Shown: positions 46,904 to 55,493 of the stretch, in pieces
Numbering within the stretch: the first letter of the stretch is position 1
Layout: the number at the start of each line of letters is the position of its first letter
Assembly (NCBI RefSeq): GCF_013372125.1
Contig: NZ_CP053826.1
Coordinates: forward strand, 124,001-188,000
Source: Campylobacter curvus
Lineage (GTDB): Bacteria; Campylobacterota; Campylobacteria; Campylobacterales; Campylobacteraceae
Direction: 5' to 3'
DNA length: 64,000 nucleotides
Position numbers and translations under genes: made by a program
The notes under the pieces: model-generated
What the model was told of the DNA's origin: nothing
Databases searched by the model: none
The model's input: the letters and a program-made list of their open reading frames with translations, nothing else

Positions 46904-47116
46904 TTAGAGTCTTGACTCGTAACGTCTAAGCATATAAAGACGTTTGAGCATTTTTTTACGAGCTGAAATCTTTTGCTTTTTGCGAATTTCAGTCATAGGT
47001 TCAAAAAAGCGTCTCGCTCTGACCTCTGTTACGATGAGATTGCGATCTACTTGTTTTTTGAACTTTCTGTAAGCTTCGTCAAAAGACTCGTTCGGATGCA
47101 CCTTGATTCCCGGCAC
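46904..47116 (-). CDS. rpsU: 30S ribosomal protein S21
   Basis: The 70-residue protein begins [20 protein letters not shown] after a GTG start at 47114-47116 and ends in the basic tail [12 protein letters not shown]. Two GTGs four codons upstream extend the frame, but the family's length and N-terminus favour the later one. It helps mRNA selection on the small subunit. A promoter and terminator of its own frame the gene. Confidence 0.93.
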   Translation of the reverse strand: MPGIKVHPNESFDEAYRKFKKQVDRNLIVTEVRARRFFEPMTEIRKKQKISARKKMLKRLYMLRRYESRL

Positions 47117-47153
47117 GATCCTCACCACCTTTCAGTAAAATTTTGAGATTTGG

Positions 47154-47159
47154 ATTATA
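47154..47159 (-). promoter_or_regulatory. rpsU -10 element
   Basis: On the minus strand AAGATATAATCC carries a perfect TATAAT 37 bases before the rpsU start. Confidence 0.6.
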
Positions 47160-47212
47160 TCTTAAAAATTTTAAATTTACAAATTTTCAAGATAGATTAA
47201 CTTTGACAGGAC

Positions 47213-47218
47213 TATAAT
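47213..47218 (+). promoter_or_regulatory. ccoG -10 element
   Basis: A perfect TATAAT in GACTATAATC, 37 bases before the ccoG start codon; TTGACA lies only two bases upstream and is too close to be a -35. Confidence 0.55.
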
Positions 47219-47255
47219 CTTTAAAATATTACGTATTTGTTTCTAAGGAGCGTTT

Positions 47256-48629
47256 ATGACCTTGCCGAAAAATTTTTCACCCTGTCACAGCTATACGAAG
47301 CGGCGATATATCGTATTTGCCATTATTTCGGTCATCGCTCTTATTTTGCCATTTATCCGTGTAGATGGCAATCATCTATTTTTGCTAAATTTCGACAAAA
47401 GCCAGCTTCATCTATTTTTTGTGAAATTTGATATGCAAGAGCTTTATTTGATGCCGTTTTTGTTCATCATCTTATTTTTATTCGTATTTTTTGTAACGAC
47501 GCTGGCAGGGCGCATTTGGTGCGGCTGGAGCTGTCCGCAGACAATATTTCGCGTGATCTTTCGAGATCTTTTGCAGACTAAAATTTTAAAGATAAACAGA
47601 AGCGTCCAAAATAAGCAGCAAGCGGCAAAGGGGCAAATTTTAAAGCAAATTTCAGCCATTTTCATATGGGCTATCATCTGCGTGCTCATAGCCTCGAATT
47701 TTTTATGGTATTTCGTGCCACCGGAGGATTTTTTCGCTTATTTAAAGGATGGTTCCGAGCATAAAATTTTGATAGGATTTCTCGCCTGTATCGTACTTTG
47801 GCTCGTTTATGACGTCGCGATCTTGGCTGAGAATTTTTGCATCTATGTTTGCCCGTATGCGAGGGTGCAGTCGGTGATGTTTGACAGCGATACGATCCAA
47901 GTCATCTACAACGAACAGCGTGGCGGTAAAATTTACGATAAAGGTGTAAAGCTTTACAAAAAGCCACCGGATCCCGAAAGTCAATGCACCGGCTGTGAGG
48001 CTTGCGTGAGAATTTGCCCGACTCATATCGATATAAGAAAAGGTATGCAGCTTGAGTGCATAAACTGTCTTGAATGCTCTGACGCATGTGCAAAAGTAAT
48101 GGCGAAATTTAGCCTTCCTTCGCTGATAGACTGGACGAGCGATAACTCACAAAAAACTCACCGAAAGGTAAAATTTATACGCTTTAGAACGGTAGCTTAT
48201 CTCGTTATCTTAATCGTAGCTTTTGTCGGACTTATCCTAATGAGCGGCAAAAAAGAGCATATGCTTTTAAATATCAACCGCACCAGCGAACTTTACAGCG
48301 TGGGTAGGGACGGAAGCGTTGAAAATTCTTATGTATTTTTGTTTCAAAATACCGATAATAAGGAGCATGAATATTATTTTGACACTAATGACACAAATTT
48401 AAAAATAGTCCGCCCAAACAGCCCAGTGCGCATAAAAGCCGGTGCGAAGCAAAAGACGATAGTCACGCTAAGATCGCTAAATTTAAACCAAAATTTCAAA
48501 AATGATATGCCGGTTTCTATTATGATAAACGCATTTGCAATAGACGAGCAACGTAAAATAAACGTAAATCGTGAAACTATATTTGTGTATCCTAAAAAAA
48601 TACGCTACAATAATGAGTTTAAAAATTAA
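47256..48629 (+). CDS. ccoG: CcoG (RdxA/FixG-like), cytochrome cbb3 oxidase assembly protein
   Basis: A 457-residue membrane iron-sulfur protein with about five hydrophobic helices. It has the early cysteine motif WCGWSCPQT near 88, two ferredoxin-type motifs from residue 243 (CTGCEACVRICP and CINCLECSDAC), and a C-terminal Ig-like periplasmic domain after the last helix. CcoG reduces Cu(II) for delivery to the cbb3 oxidase. The ATG at 47256 is preceded by AAGGAG. The next gene (cmeR) follows after 12 bases, so cmeR is probably expressed from the same transcript. Confidence 0.93.
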   Translation: MTLPKNFSPCHSYTKRRYIVFAIISVIALILPFIRVDGNHLFLLNFDKSQLHLFFVKFDMQELYLMPFLFIILFLFVFFVTTLAGRIWCGWSCPQTIFRVIFRDLLQTKILKINRSVQNKQQAAKGQILKQISAIFIWAIICVLIASNFLWYFVPPEDFFAYLKDGSEHKILIGFLACIVLWLVYDVAILAENFCIYVCPYARVQSVMFDSDTIQVIYNEQRGGKIYDKGVKLYKKPPDPESQCTGCEACVRICPTHIDIRKGMQLECINCLECSDACAKVMAKFSLPSLIDWTSDNSQKTHRKVKFIRFRTVAYLVILIVAFVGLILMSGKKEHMLLNINRTSELYSVGRDGSVENSYVFLFQNTDNKEHEYYFDTNDTNLKIVRPNSPVRIKAGAKQKTIVTLRSLNLNQNFKNDMPVSIMINAFAIDEQRKINVNRETIFVYPKKIRYNNEFKN

Positions 48630-48641
48630 TAGGAGAAATTT

Positions 48642-49259
48642 ATGAATATTTCAGAAAAGGGCAAAAAGAGATACGAGATCATAATGCAAACGGGTCTCGA
48701 GCTGTTTTTGGAGAAAGGCTACGAGCATACGAGCCTTAGCGATATAGTCGCCAAAGGTGGAGGTTCGCTTGCTAGCGTTTATAAGTATTTTACTAACAAA
48801 GAGGGACTTTTTGCCGCGATAATGGAGAAAAATTTCGATGATTTTTGTAAGGAGCTCGATGAGAAGGTAAATTTAAAGTCTTCAAAGAGCTTGGAGGAAA
48901 TTTTATATAGGTTTGGATTGCTTTATTTCGATATATTTTGCAAGCCTTACTCCATAGCGCTTTCTAGGCTCATAATAAGCGAATGCTATAAAAATAAGGA
49001 GCTTGGTGAGCGATTTAACGTAAATATAATCAAAAGAACATGTGGAATTTTGACTAAATAATTCTCAAGAGACGATGTCGCACCGCATATAAAAGAGTAT
49101 GACTACGAGGAGCTTGCACTGAAATTTTGCGCTCTTATACGAGAGCCCTATCACCTAAGCGGCGTGATACTAGGCGAAGGCATAAAATTGAGCGAGACCC
49201 AAAAAGAGAAGATGATCCAAAGCGTAGTCGATCTGTTTTTACACGGAATTTATAAATAA
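48642..49259 (+). pseudogene. cmeR: cmeR, TetR-type repressor of cmeABC, interrupted by in-frame stop
   Basis: The frame starts at ATG 48642 (AGGAGAAATTT before it) with the TetR helix-turn-helix: YEHTSLSDIVAKGGGSLASV, YKYFTNKEGLF. At codon 140 (49059-49061) a TAA stops translation. The same frame continues without any shift to a TAA at 49257-49259 with FSRDDVAPHIKEYDY and HLSGVILGEGIKLSE, a normal TetR C-terminal half. The full frame of 205 codons equals the length of CmeR, so a single base substitution is the simplest explanation. The product would be a 139-residue fragment with the DNA-binding domain but a truncated ligand/dimer domain. A sequencing error cannot be excluded. Confidence 0.8.
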
Positions 49260-49415
49260 AACCTCGGCCTAAGTTAGCCTTAAAGGCAAAATTTTAATTG
49301 CATATGCGGTCGTGGTCACTTTTTAGCAGAGTTTAAAATCGTTTTAAATTTAAACGGCCGTTTTGATTGCGTTTGGGCGAGCGAATAATATAACTAAAAT
49401 TTTTTAATAATATTA

Positions 49416-49444
49416 TTGACTTGTTTAATATTTAAAAGTATAAT
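49416..49444 (+). promoter_or_regulatory. cmeABC promoter
   Basis: TTGACT (49416-49421), a 17-base spacer and TATAAT (49439-49444) form a consensus sigma-70 promoter about 75 bases before cmeA, in the 259-base gap after cmeR. Confidence 0.8.
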
Positions 49445-49464
49445 CGTCCATTCTAAACAGGTGA

Positions 49465-49480
49465 TGTAATGTATATTACT
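49465..49480. promoter_or_regulatory. Probable CmeR operator
   Basis: TGTAATGTATATTACT contains perfect arms GTAAT/ATTAC and matches 13 of 16 positions of the inverted repeat TGTAATAAATATTACA reported as the CmeR site of C. jejuni cmeABC. It lies about 20 bases after the TATAAT, in the start region of the transcript, where bound repressor would block RNA polymerase. Confidence 0.7.
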
Positions 49481-49518
49481 TTAGTCTCAGGCAATAAAAT
49501 TTACAAGGAGAATTTTAA

Positions 49519-50658
49519 ATGGGCAAGCTTACAAATTTATCGCTCGCTTTAGCTGTGGCTGTGTTTTTTACGGGCTGCTTGGATGATCTAAACATCTTTA
49601 AAAAAGACAAAGCTCAAGCGGCAGCATCTGCTATGCCAGCAGCACATGTTGATGTCGTAGTCGCTAAAAAAGGCGATTATCCGATGAGCTTTAACTATCC
49701 TGCTCGCATACAAAGCGAACAAGATGTGATCATCAAGCCAAAGGTTTCAGGAACGCTCTTGAAACAAAATTTCAAAGCCGGCGATACCGTAAAAGAGGGT
49801 CAAGTGCTTTTTGTCATCGATCCTGAGAAGTATCAAGCCACTTATGAGTCCTCAAAAGCGAGCATAGCGCAAGCCGAGGCGAATTTAAAAAATGCCAAAA
49901 ACGAGATGGAGCGTGTCAAAAAGCTCTTCGCTCAAAAAGCTCTTTCTCAAAAAGATTATGACTCCGCACTTGCCACGTATGAAAGTGCCGACGCTACGCT
50001 AAAAAGCGCGGTCGCATCTACTAAAAGTGCTAAGCTGGACCTTGGCTATACGAACGTCACGGCTCCATTTAGCGGCGTGGTGGGCGAAAATTTAGTCGAT
50101 GTGGGAGCGTACGTAGCAGCGGGCAGTAGCGAGCTGGTGAGGCTAACCAAGATCGATCCTATCGATGTTAGGTTTTATATATCCGATATAGACGAGCTAA
50201 ACAGAGCTAAGAATATAGATCAAAACAGCTGGGAGCAGATAAATAAAGAAGCCATACTGACCGTAGACGGGCAAAATTTCGAAGGTAAAGTAAAATTTAT
50301 AGATAGCACCGTCGATGTAAATAGCGGCGGCGTTTTAGCCAAGGCTGAATTTGAAAACAAAGACGGCAAGCTTTTGCCCGGAGTGTTCGCCAGAATTTCG
50401 ATGAACGGCTTTGTGCAAAAAGATAGCTTTGCTATCCCTCAAGTGGCTATACTTCAAGATACCGTTAGCCCTTATGTCTATCTAGTAAAAGACGGCAAAG
50501 TAGTCAAAAAAAGTATAAAGATCATATATCAAACCGTTACTGAAGCCTACGTGAAAGAAGGGCTAGAAGAGGGCGACGTGATCATACTAAATAACTTCAA
50601 AAAGATAGGCCCGGGCTCTAGCGTCCAGCCTGATACGCAAGGCAAGGAGAACAAGTAA
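49519..50658 (+). CDS. cmeA: RND efflux periplasmic adaptor CmeA
   Basis: A 379-residue membrane-fusion lipoprotein: signal peptide with lipobox FTGC (Cys20), a split lipoyl domain (about 60-90 and 180-210), a helical hairpin between them (YESSKASIAQAEANLKNAKN) and beta-barrel/membrane-proximal domains. It links CmeB in the inner membrane to CmeC. The ATG follows AAGGAGAATTTTAA. The stop overlaps the cmeB start (TAATG). Confidence 0.93.
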   Translation: MGKLTNLSLALAVAVFFTGCLDDLNIFKKDKAQAAASAMPAAHVDVVVAKKGDYPMSFNYPARIQSEQDVIIKPKVSGTLLKQNFKAGDTVKEGQVLFVIDPEKYQATYESSKASIAQAEANLKNAKNEMERVKKLFAQKALSQKDYDSALATYESADATLKSAVASTKSAKLDLGYTNVTAPFSGVVGENLVDVGAYVAAGSSELVRLTKIDPIDVRFYISDIDELNRAKNIDQNSWEQINKEAILTVDGQNFEGKVKFIDSTVDVNSGGVLAKAEFENKDGKLLPGVFARISMNGFVQKDSFAIPQVAILQDTVSPYVYLVKDGKVVKKSIKIIYQTVTEAYVKEGLEEGDVIILNNFKKIGPGSSVQPDTQGKENK

Positions 50659-53600
50659 TGTTTTCTAAATTTTTTATCAATCGCCCGATATTTGCCGCGG
50701 TCATATCGATAATCATCGTTATCGCAGGATTCGTGTCGATCAGGGGATTGCCGATAGAAGAGTATCCAAAGCTCACTCCTCCTGAGGTAAGCGTCAGCGC
50801 CTCCTATACGGGAGCAAACGCAGAGATCATAGCAAGCACGGTGGCTTCGATCCTTGAAGACGAGATAAACGGTGTTGAAAATATGATCTACATGCAAAGC
50901 ACCTCAAGCTCGAGCGGTACTATGAGTATAAGCGTGTATTTCAATATCGGCTCAAATTCCAAGCAAGCGACTATCGACGTCAATAACCGCGTCCAAGCGG
51001 CCCTTGCTCGTTTGCCTCAAGAAGTGCAGCAAGTAGGCGTCACCGTCAGAGAAAGAAGTAGCTCTATCCTAGAGGTCGTAGCATTTACGACGGATGATCC
51101 CAGTATGAATAAGCGCGACTTGGCAAACTACGTCTTGCTAAACATTTCAGATGAGATAAAACGTGTAAAAGGCGTGGGTGACGTAGCTGTCATAGGAAAT
51201 CAAAGCTATGCGATGAGAATTTGGCTAAAGCCTGACGAGCTATCTAAATTTAACATAAGCGTATCCGAAGTCTTAAGCGCCATAGAAACTCAAAATTCTC
51301 AATACGCGGCAGGAACTATCGGCGAGCCGCCTTTGCAAGATGCTAAAAATCCTTATGTTTATTCGATAAAGTCCGACGGACGTTACTCTAAGCCTGAAGA
51401 ATTTGAAAATATCGTCTTAAGGGCAAATAGCGACGGCACGATGTTAAAGCTCAAGCAAGTGGCCGATGTCGATATAGGTATGCAAAGCTACTCATTTAAC
51501 GGCTTTTTGAATAACCAAACCATGGTGCCGATGCTCGTATTTTTACAAAACGACGCAAACGCACTTCAGACCGCACAATCAGTCGCTCAAAGGCTAAACG
51601 AGCTATCTGCCAGCTATCCGGAAGGGTTTAAGCATACGGTCTCTTACGATACTACGACATTCGTTCAGGTCTCTATCGAAGAGGTCGTAAAGACCTTTAT
51701 CGAAGCGATGCTGCTTGTTATGATAGTTATGTATTTTTTCTTAAAGAGTATAAGAGCGACCATCATACCGATGCTAGCGGTACCGGTATCTATCATAGGA
51801 ACGTTTGCCGGATTTTACGCGATGGGATTTTCGATAAATTTGATAACTCTTTTTGCGCTCATCCTTGCCATCGGTATCGTCGTTGACGATGCGATAATCG
51901 TTATAGAAAACGTAGAGCGTATAATGCACGAAGAGCCCGATATAAGCGTAAAAGACGCAGCTATCAAGGCTATGGAAGAGGTCGCTACGCCGGTCATCTC
52001 GATCGTGCTCGTTCTCTCGGCGGTTTTTGTGCCGGTTGCTTTTATGGAGGGCTTTGTCGGCGTTATACAAAGGCAGTTTGCGCTTACGCTCGTCGTTTCG
52101 GTATGTCTATCCGGCTTTGTGGCGCTTACGCTCACGCCGGCGCTCGCGGCTATCATGCTAAAGCGCGGCGAAAACAAACCGTTTTGGATAGTTCAGAAAT
52201 TTAACGACTTCTTCGACTGGAGCACGAGGATGTTTTCAGCAGGCGTGGCCAAAGTGCTCAGACACGTCATACCAAGCCTTATCATCGTTGCAGTCGTTAT
52301 CTTTGCCATGAGCGGACTTTTTAAAACGCTTCCTTCAAGCCTCGTGCCAAGTGAAGATAAAGGTTACTTTATGGTCATATCATCTCTACCACCCGCTTCA
52401 GCGATCGCTAGGACGGTAAAAGAGAATCAAAAGATGACCGAGACGCTGATGGCTGATCCAAATATCGAGAGGATTACTGGATTTGCAGGGTATGATTTGC
52501 TAGCCGGAGCGCTTCGCGAAAATTCTATGGTATTTTTCGTACGCACTACCGACTGGAGCAAGAGAAAGACTGCAGATAGCAGCATAGACGCGCTAGTCAA
52601 TAAATATAACGGAGTGTTTTATCCGTCAAAAGAGAGCTTGAGCTTTGCGGTGAATTTACCACCGATAATGGGTCTATCTATGACAGGCGGCTTTGAGATG
52701 TATCTGCAAAACAGAAGCGGCAAAAGCTACCAGCAAATCGAAGAAGACGTCTTGAAAGTAGTCGCCAAGGCTAGGACTCGTCCTGAGCTGACAAGCGTTA
52801 GAACGACACTTGAGACGAATTTCCCGCGATATGACATAAGCGTAGACTATGAAAAGGCAAATTTGCTAGGAGTGAGCAAATCGGATATATTTAATACGCT
52901 TGCAGCGACGATAGGCTCATGCTACGTAAATGACTTTAGCATGCTCGGCAAGACCTACCGCGTCTATGTGAGGGCTAAGGATACCTTTAGGAATTCGCCC
53001 GAAGATCTGAGGAGTATTTTCGTAAAAAGCTCAAACGGAGATATGGTCTCTTTAAATTCCGTAGCGACTCTTACAAGAAGCATGGGACCTGATATAGTCG
53101 ATAGGTTCAACCTTTTCCCTGCGGCTAAGGTCTTGGGCGATCCGGCCTCTGGCTACACCTCCGGCGATGCGCTAAATGCTATCCAAGAGGTCGTCAAAGA
53201 GACGCTAAGTGACGCCGAATACTCAGTCGCATGGTCAGGGACCGCGTATCAGGAGGTTAATGCCTCCGGAACGGGAACTACAGCGTTCATCTTTGGTATG
53301 GTTTTTGTCTTCTTGATCCTAGCGGCTCAATACGAGCGCTGGCTCATACCGCTTGCAGTCATCACAGCCGTGCCTTTTGCGGTCTTTGGCTCGCTTCTTG
53401 CGACATGGGCTAGAGGACTTACGAACGATGTTTATTTTCAGGTCGGTCTGCTTTTGCTCATCGGTCTATCGGCTAAAAATGCGATCTTGATCGTGGAATT
53501 TGCGATGCAAGAGCGCGAGAGCGGCAAGAGCGTATTCGATGCAGCTATCAGTGCAGCAAAGCTTAGGTTTCGTCCTATCGTCATGACCTCTATCGCATTT

Positions 53601-53813
53601 ACGCTTGGCGTTTTTCCGATGGTCATCTCGACCGGCGCGGGCGCAGCCAGCAGGCACTCATTAGGCACAGGCGTTGTAGGCGGCATGATAGCGGCAACTA
53701 CGATTTCGATATTTTTCGTGCCTTTATTTTATTATTTACTTGAAAATTTAAATGAGAGATTCTGGAACAAAGGCAAGGTTGTTAAACGCGACGGAGGTGA
53801 AGTAAATGCGTAA
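50658..53813 (+). CDS. cmeB: RND multidrug transporter CmeB
   Basis: A 1051-residue HAE1-type resistance-nodulation-division pump with twelve membrane helices and two large periplasmic loops. The proton-relay pair Asp410-Asp411 lies in GIVVDDAIIVIEN, and the helix-10 lysine region reads GLSAKNAILIVEFA. It starts FSKFFINRPIFAAVISIIIV, as AcrB-like pumps do. It exports drugs and bile salts with CmeA and CmeC, using the proton gradient. Overlaps cmeC by eight bases. Confidence 0.96.
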   Translation: MFSKFFINRPIFAAVISIIIVIAGFVSIRGLPIEEYPKLTPPEVSVSASYTGANAEIIASTVASILEDEINGVENMIYMQSTSSSSGTMSISVYFNIGSNSKQATIDVNNRVQAALARLPQEVQQVGVTVRERSSSILEVVAFTTDDPSMNKRDLANYVLLNISDEIKRVKGVGDVAVIGNQSYAMRIWLKPDELSKFNISVSEVLSAIETQNSQYAAGTIGEPPLQDAKNPYVYSIKSDGRYSKPEEFENIVLRANSDGTMLKLKQVADVDIGMQSYSFNGFLNNQTMVPMLVFLQNDANALQTAQSVAQRLNELSASYPEGFKHTVSYDTTTFVQVSIEEVVKTFIEAMLLVMIVMYFFLKSIRATIIPMLAVPVSIIGTFAGFYAMGFSINLITLFALILAIGIVVDDAIIVIENVERIMHEEPDISVKDAAIKAMEEVATPVISIVLVLSAVFVPVAFMEGFVGVIQRQFALTLVVSVCLSGFVALTLTPALAAIMLKRGENKPFWIVQKFNDFFDWSTRMFSAGVAKVLRHVIPSLIIVAVVIFAMSGLFKTLPSSLVPSEDKGYFMVISSLPPASAIARTVKENQKMTETLMADPNIERITGFAGYDLLAGALRENSMVFFVRTTDWSKRKTADSSIDALVNKYNGVFYPSKESLSFAVNLPPIMGLSMTGGFEMYLQNRSGKSYQQIEEDVLKVVAKARTRPELTSVRTTLETNFPRYDISVDYEKANLLGVSKSDIFNTLAATIGSCYVNDFSMLGKTYRVYVRAKDTFRNSPEDLRSIFVKSSNGDMVSLNSVATLTRSMGPDIVDRFNLFPAAKVLGDPASGYTSGDALNAIQEVVKETLSDAEYSVAWSGTAYQEVNASGTGTTAFIFGMVFVFLILAAQYERWLIPLAVITAVPFAVFGSLLATWARGLTNDVYFQVGLLLLIGLSAKNAILIVEFAMQERESGKSVFDAAISAAKLRFRPIVMTSIAFTLGVFPMVISTGAGAASRHSLGTGVVGGMIAATTISIFFVPLFYYLLENLNERFWNKGKVVKRDGGEVNA

Positions 53814-55191
53814 TATAGCTATTTTTATCATCGCTTTGTTTATGGCCGGCTGCTCGTTTAGACCGGCTATGCCAGAGACTAATACCACGTTTGAGTATAA
53901 ATACGAAAGCAGCGACATCAATGATTATTGGTGGAAGGAATTTAACGACGAGAGGCTAAACGCACTGGTCGAGGACGCCCTTAAAAACAATATCGATCTA
54001 AAGCTCGCCTATATAAATTTACAAAAAGCGGCTTTGACGCTTAAAAATTCCAAGGCCGACCTTTTCCCGACTGTGGGCATAAACGCCGAAGCGAGCAAGG
54101 CCAGGACGAGCGGCGAGACTTACACCGGGCAAGATAATATAAAATACGATAGCTTCTCGCTTAATGCCGTGCTAAACTACGAGGTCGATCTTTGGGGCAG
54201 GGTGCGAAACTCTATCGCCTCATCGGATGCGCTTTTGCAAGCTAGTAAGTATGACTACGCAAACTCAAGGTTAACTATCGCCTCAAACGTAGCTCAAGCT
54301 TACTTCACGCTGGTTTCTTTGAGGATGCAAGAGCGTGTGCTGGAAGATACCCTTGCCAGCTATATTGACACGATGAACTACCGCAAAAAGCAGCTGGATG
54401 CGGGCAGCATAACGCAAATGGTATATCTACAAAGCGTAGCGTCGGTCCAAAGTGCGCAGATCAGCCTCACTGACGTGAAAAATTCCATCGTAAGCGCTTC
54501 AAATTCTCTAGCTATACTTTGTGCGAAGAGCAATGACGAAATTTTAAACCAGATCGTAGCTACTAGCGCCACACTACCTGATGCACCGCAGGTAAACGCC
54601 GGCATCAGCTCTGATATCTTGCTTCGTAGAAGCGATGTGGCGAGCGCTTACGAGAGTCTAAAAAGCTCGAACGCACTGATCGGCGTGGCTAAAGCGGCTT
54701 ATTTTCCTACGCTTTCTTTGACCGGAATTTTCGGCTTTAGCTCTAGTGAGCTTGATAGATTATTCGTGCAAAATGCCAATGTCTGGTCGTTAGCCGGCTC
54801 TTTGGCACAAACTGTATTTGACTACGGCAGACGGGCAAATAACGTAGAGATCGCCGAGCTTACTCAAAGTGCAAACGCTCTAAGCTATGAAAAGACGATA
54901 AAAACGGCTCTTGGCGAGGTTAAAGTCGCCCTAGAGGACCGTAAAAACGCTATGCAAGTCTGGCAAGATACAAAAAGGCTGCTAAGCTCTCAAGATGAAA
55001 TTTATCGCTTGGCAAAGGCTCAATACGACGCCGGATACAGCGATCATCTCACTTTCCTCGATGCGCAGCGAAATTTGCTGAGCACTAGACTAAGCGCGAT
55101 AAGCGCACAGCTAAATTTAGATAACGCGGCCATTGAAATTTACAAGGTATTTGGCGGCGGATTTAAGGCCGAACAAACGGATCAGAAATAG
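53806..55191 (+). CDS. cmeC: Outer-membrane efflux channel CmeC
   Basis: A 461-residue TolC-family lipoprotein: lipobox MAGC (Cys16), YWWKEFNDERLNALVEDAL at the start of the first repeat and two OEP repeats of long helices with barrel strands (residues ~60-260 and ~270-450). The conserved DLWGRVRNSI and YFPTLSLTG motifs are present. It is the outer-membrane exit for CmeAB. Confidence 0.94.
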   Translation: MRNIAIFIIALFMAGCSFRPAMPETNTTFEYKYESSDINDYWWKEFNDERLNALVEDALKNNIDLKLAYINLQKAALTLKNSKADLFPTVGINAEASKARTSGETYTGQDNIKYDSFSLNAVLNYEVDLWGRVRNSIASSDALLQASKYDYANSRLTIASNVAQAYFTLVSLRMQERVLEDTLASYIDTMNYRKKQLDAGSITQMVYLQSVASVQSAQISLTDVKNSIVSASNSLAILCAKSNDEILNQIVATSATLPDAPQVNAGISSDILLRRSDVASAYESLKSSNALIGVAKAAYFPTLSLTGIFGFSSSELDRLFVQNANVWSLAGSLAQTVFDYGRRANNVEIAELTQSANALSYEKTIKTALGEVKVALEDRKNAMQVWQDTKRLLSSQDEIYRLAKAQYDAGYSDHLTFLDAQRNLLSTRLSAISAQLNLDNAAIEIYKVFGGGFKAEQTDQK

Positions 55192-55211
55192 AATTTACAA
55201 AAGGAGCGGAT

Positions 55212-55439
55212 ATGACTAAAATTTTAAATTTTTTATTCTCTTGGGGCTTTTTCGCCTTCGCCATAGTCCTTGGCGTGGCGTTTTGGTTTTTGATAGATTA
55301 TTTAGAGCAGTTCAGGCTGGAGTCATCGTTTGTGGATATCGGGATGATATTTATGATGGCGGCGGTTTTTGGCATAGTTTTTTACGCTATCGCCGCGATC
55401 TTCGTGATTCCGATCAGAGCGGCCAGACGAAAGGCCTAG
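55212..55439 (+). CDS. Small two-helix membrane protein after cmeC
   Basis: A 75-residue protein with two hydrophobic segments (about 12-30 and 42-67) joined by an acidic loop (DYLEQFRLESSFVDIG) and a basic tail (RAARRKA). It starts 20 bases after cmeC behind AAAAGGAGCG, so it is likely the fourth gene of the efflux operon. Small membrane proteins can modulate RND pumps (AcrZ with AcrB), but I see no sequence likeness; the function is unknown. Confidence 0.65.
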   Translation: MTKILNFLFSWGFFAFAIVLGVAFWFLIDYLEQFRLESSFVDIGMIFMMAAVFGIVFYAIAAIFVIPIRAARRKA

Positions 55440-55458
55440 GCTAAATTTGGAACGAGCA

Positions 55459-55493
55459 TTGCTTTACCTCTTAAAATTTAGGAGGTAAAGCAA
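55459..55493 (+). promoter_or_regulatory. Hairpin that buries the ribosome binding site of the next gene
   Basis: TTGCTTTACCTC (55459-55470) is the exact complement of GAGGTAAAGCAA (55482-55493). With four more inner pairs (one G-T) the stem is 16 bases with a three-base loop. The right arm contains the AGGAGG binding site and ends directly at the ATG at 55494. Translation would need the stem opened by heat, a protein, an RNA or a ribosome. A terminator for the cme operon is the alternative, but no T-run follows. Confidence 0.65.

Noticed and set aside
49059-49061. Programmed readthrough or recoding at the cmeR stop
   Set aside because: TAA is not a selenocysteine or pyrrolysine codon and no readthrough context is visible; a nonsense change is simpler.
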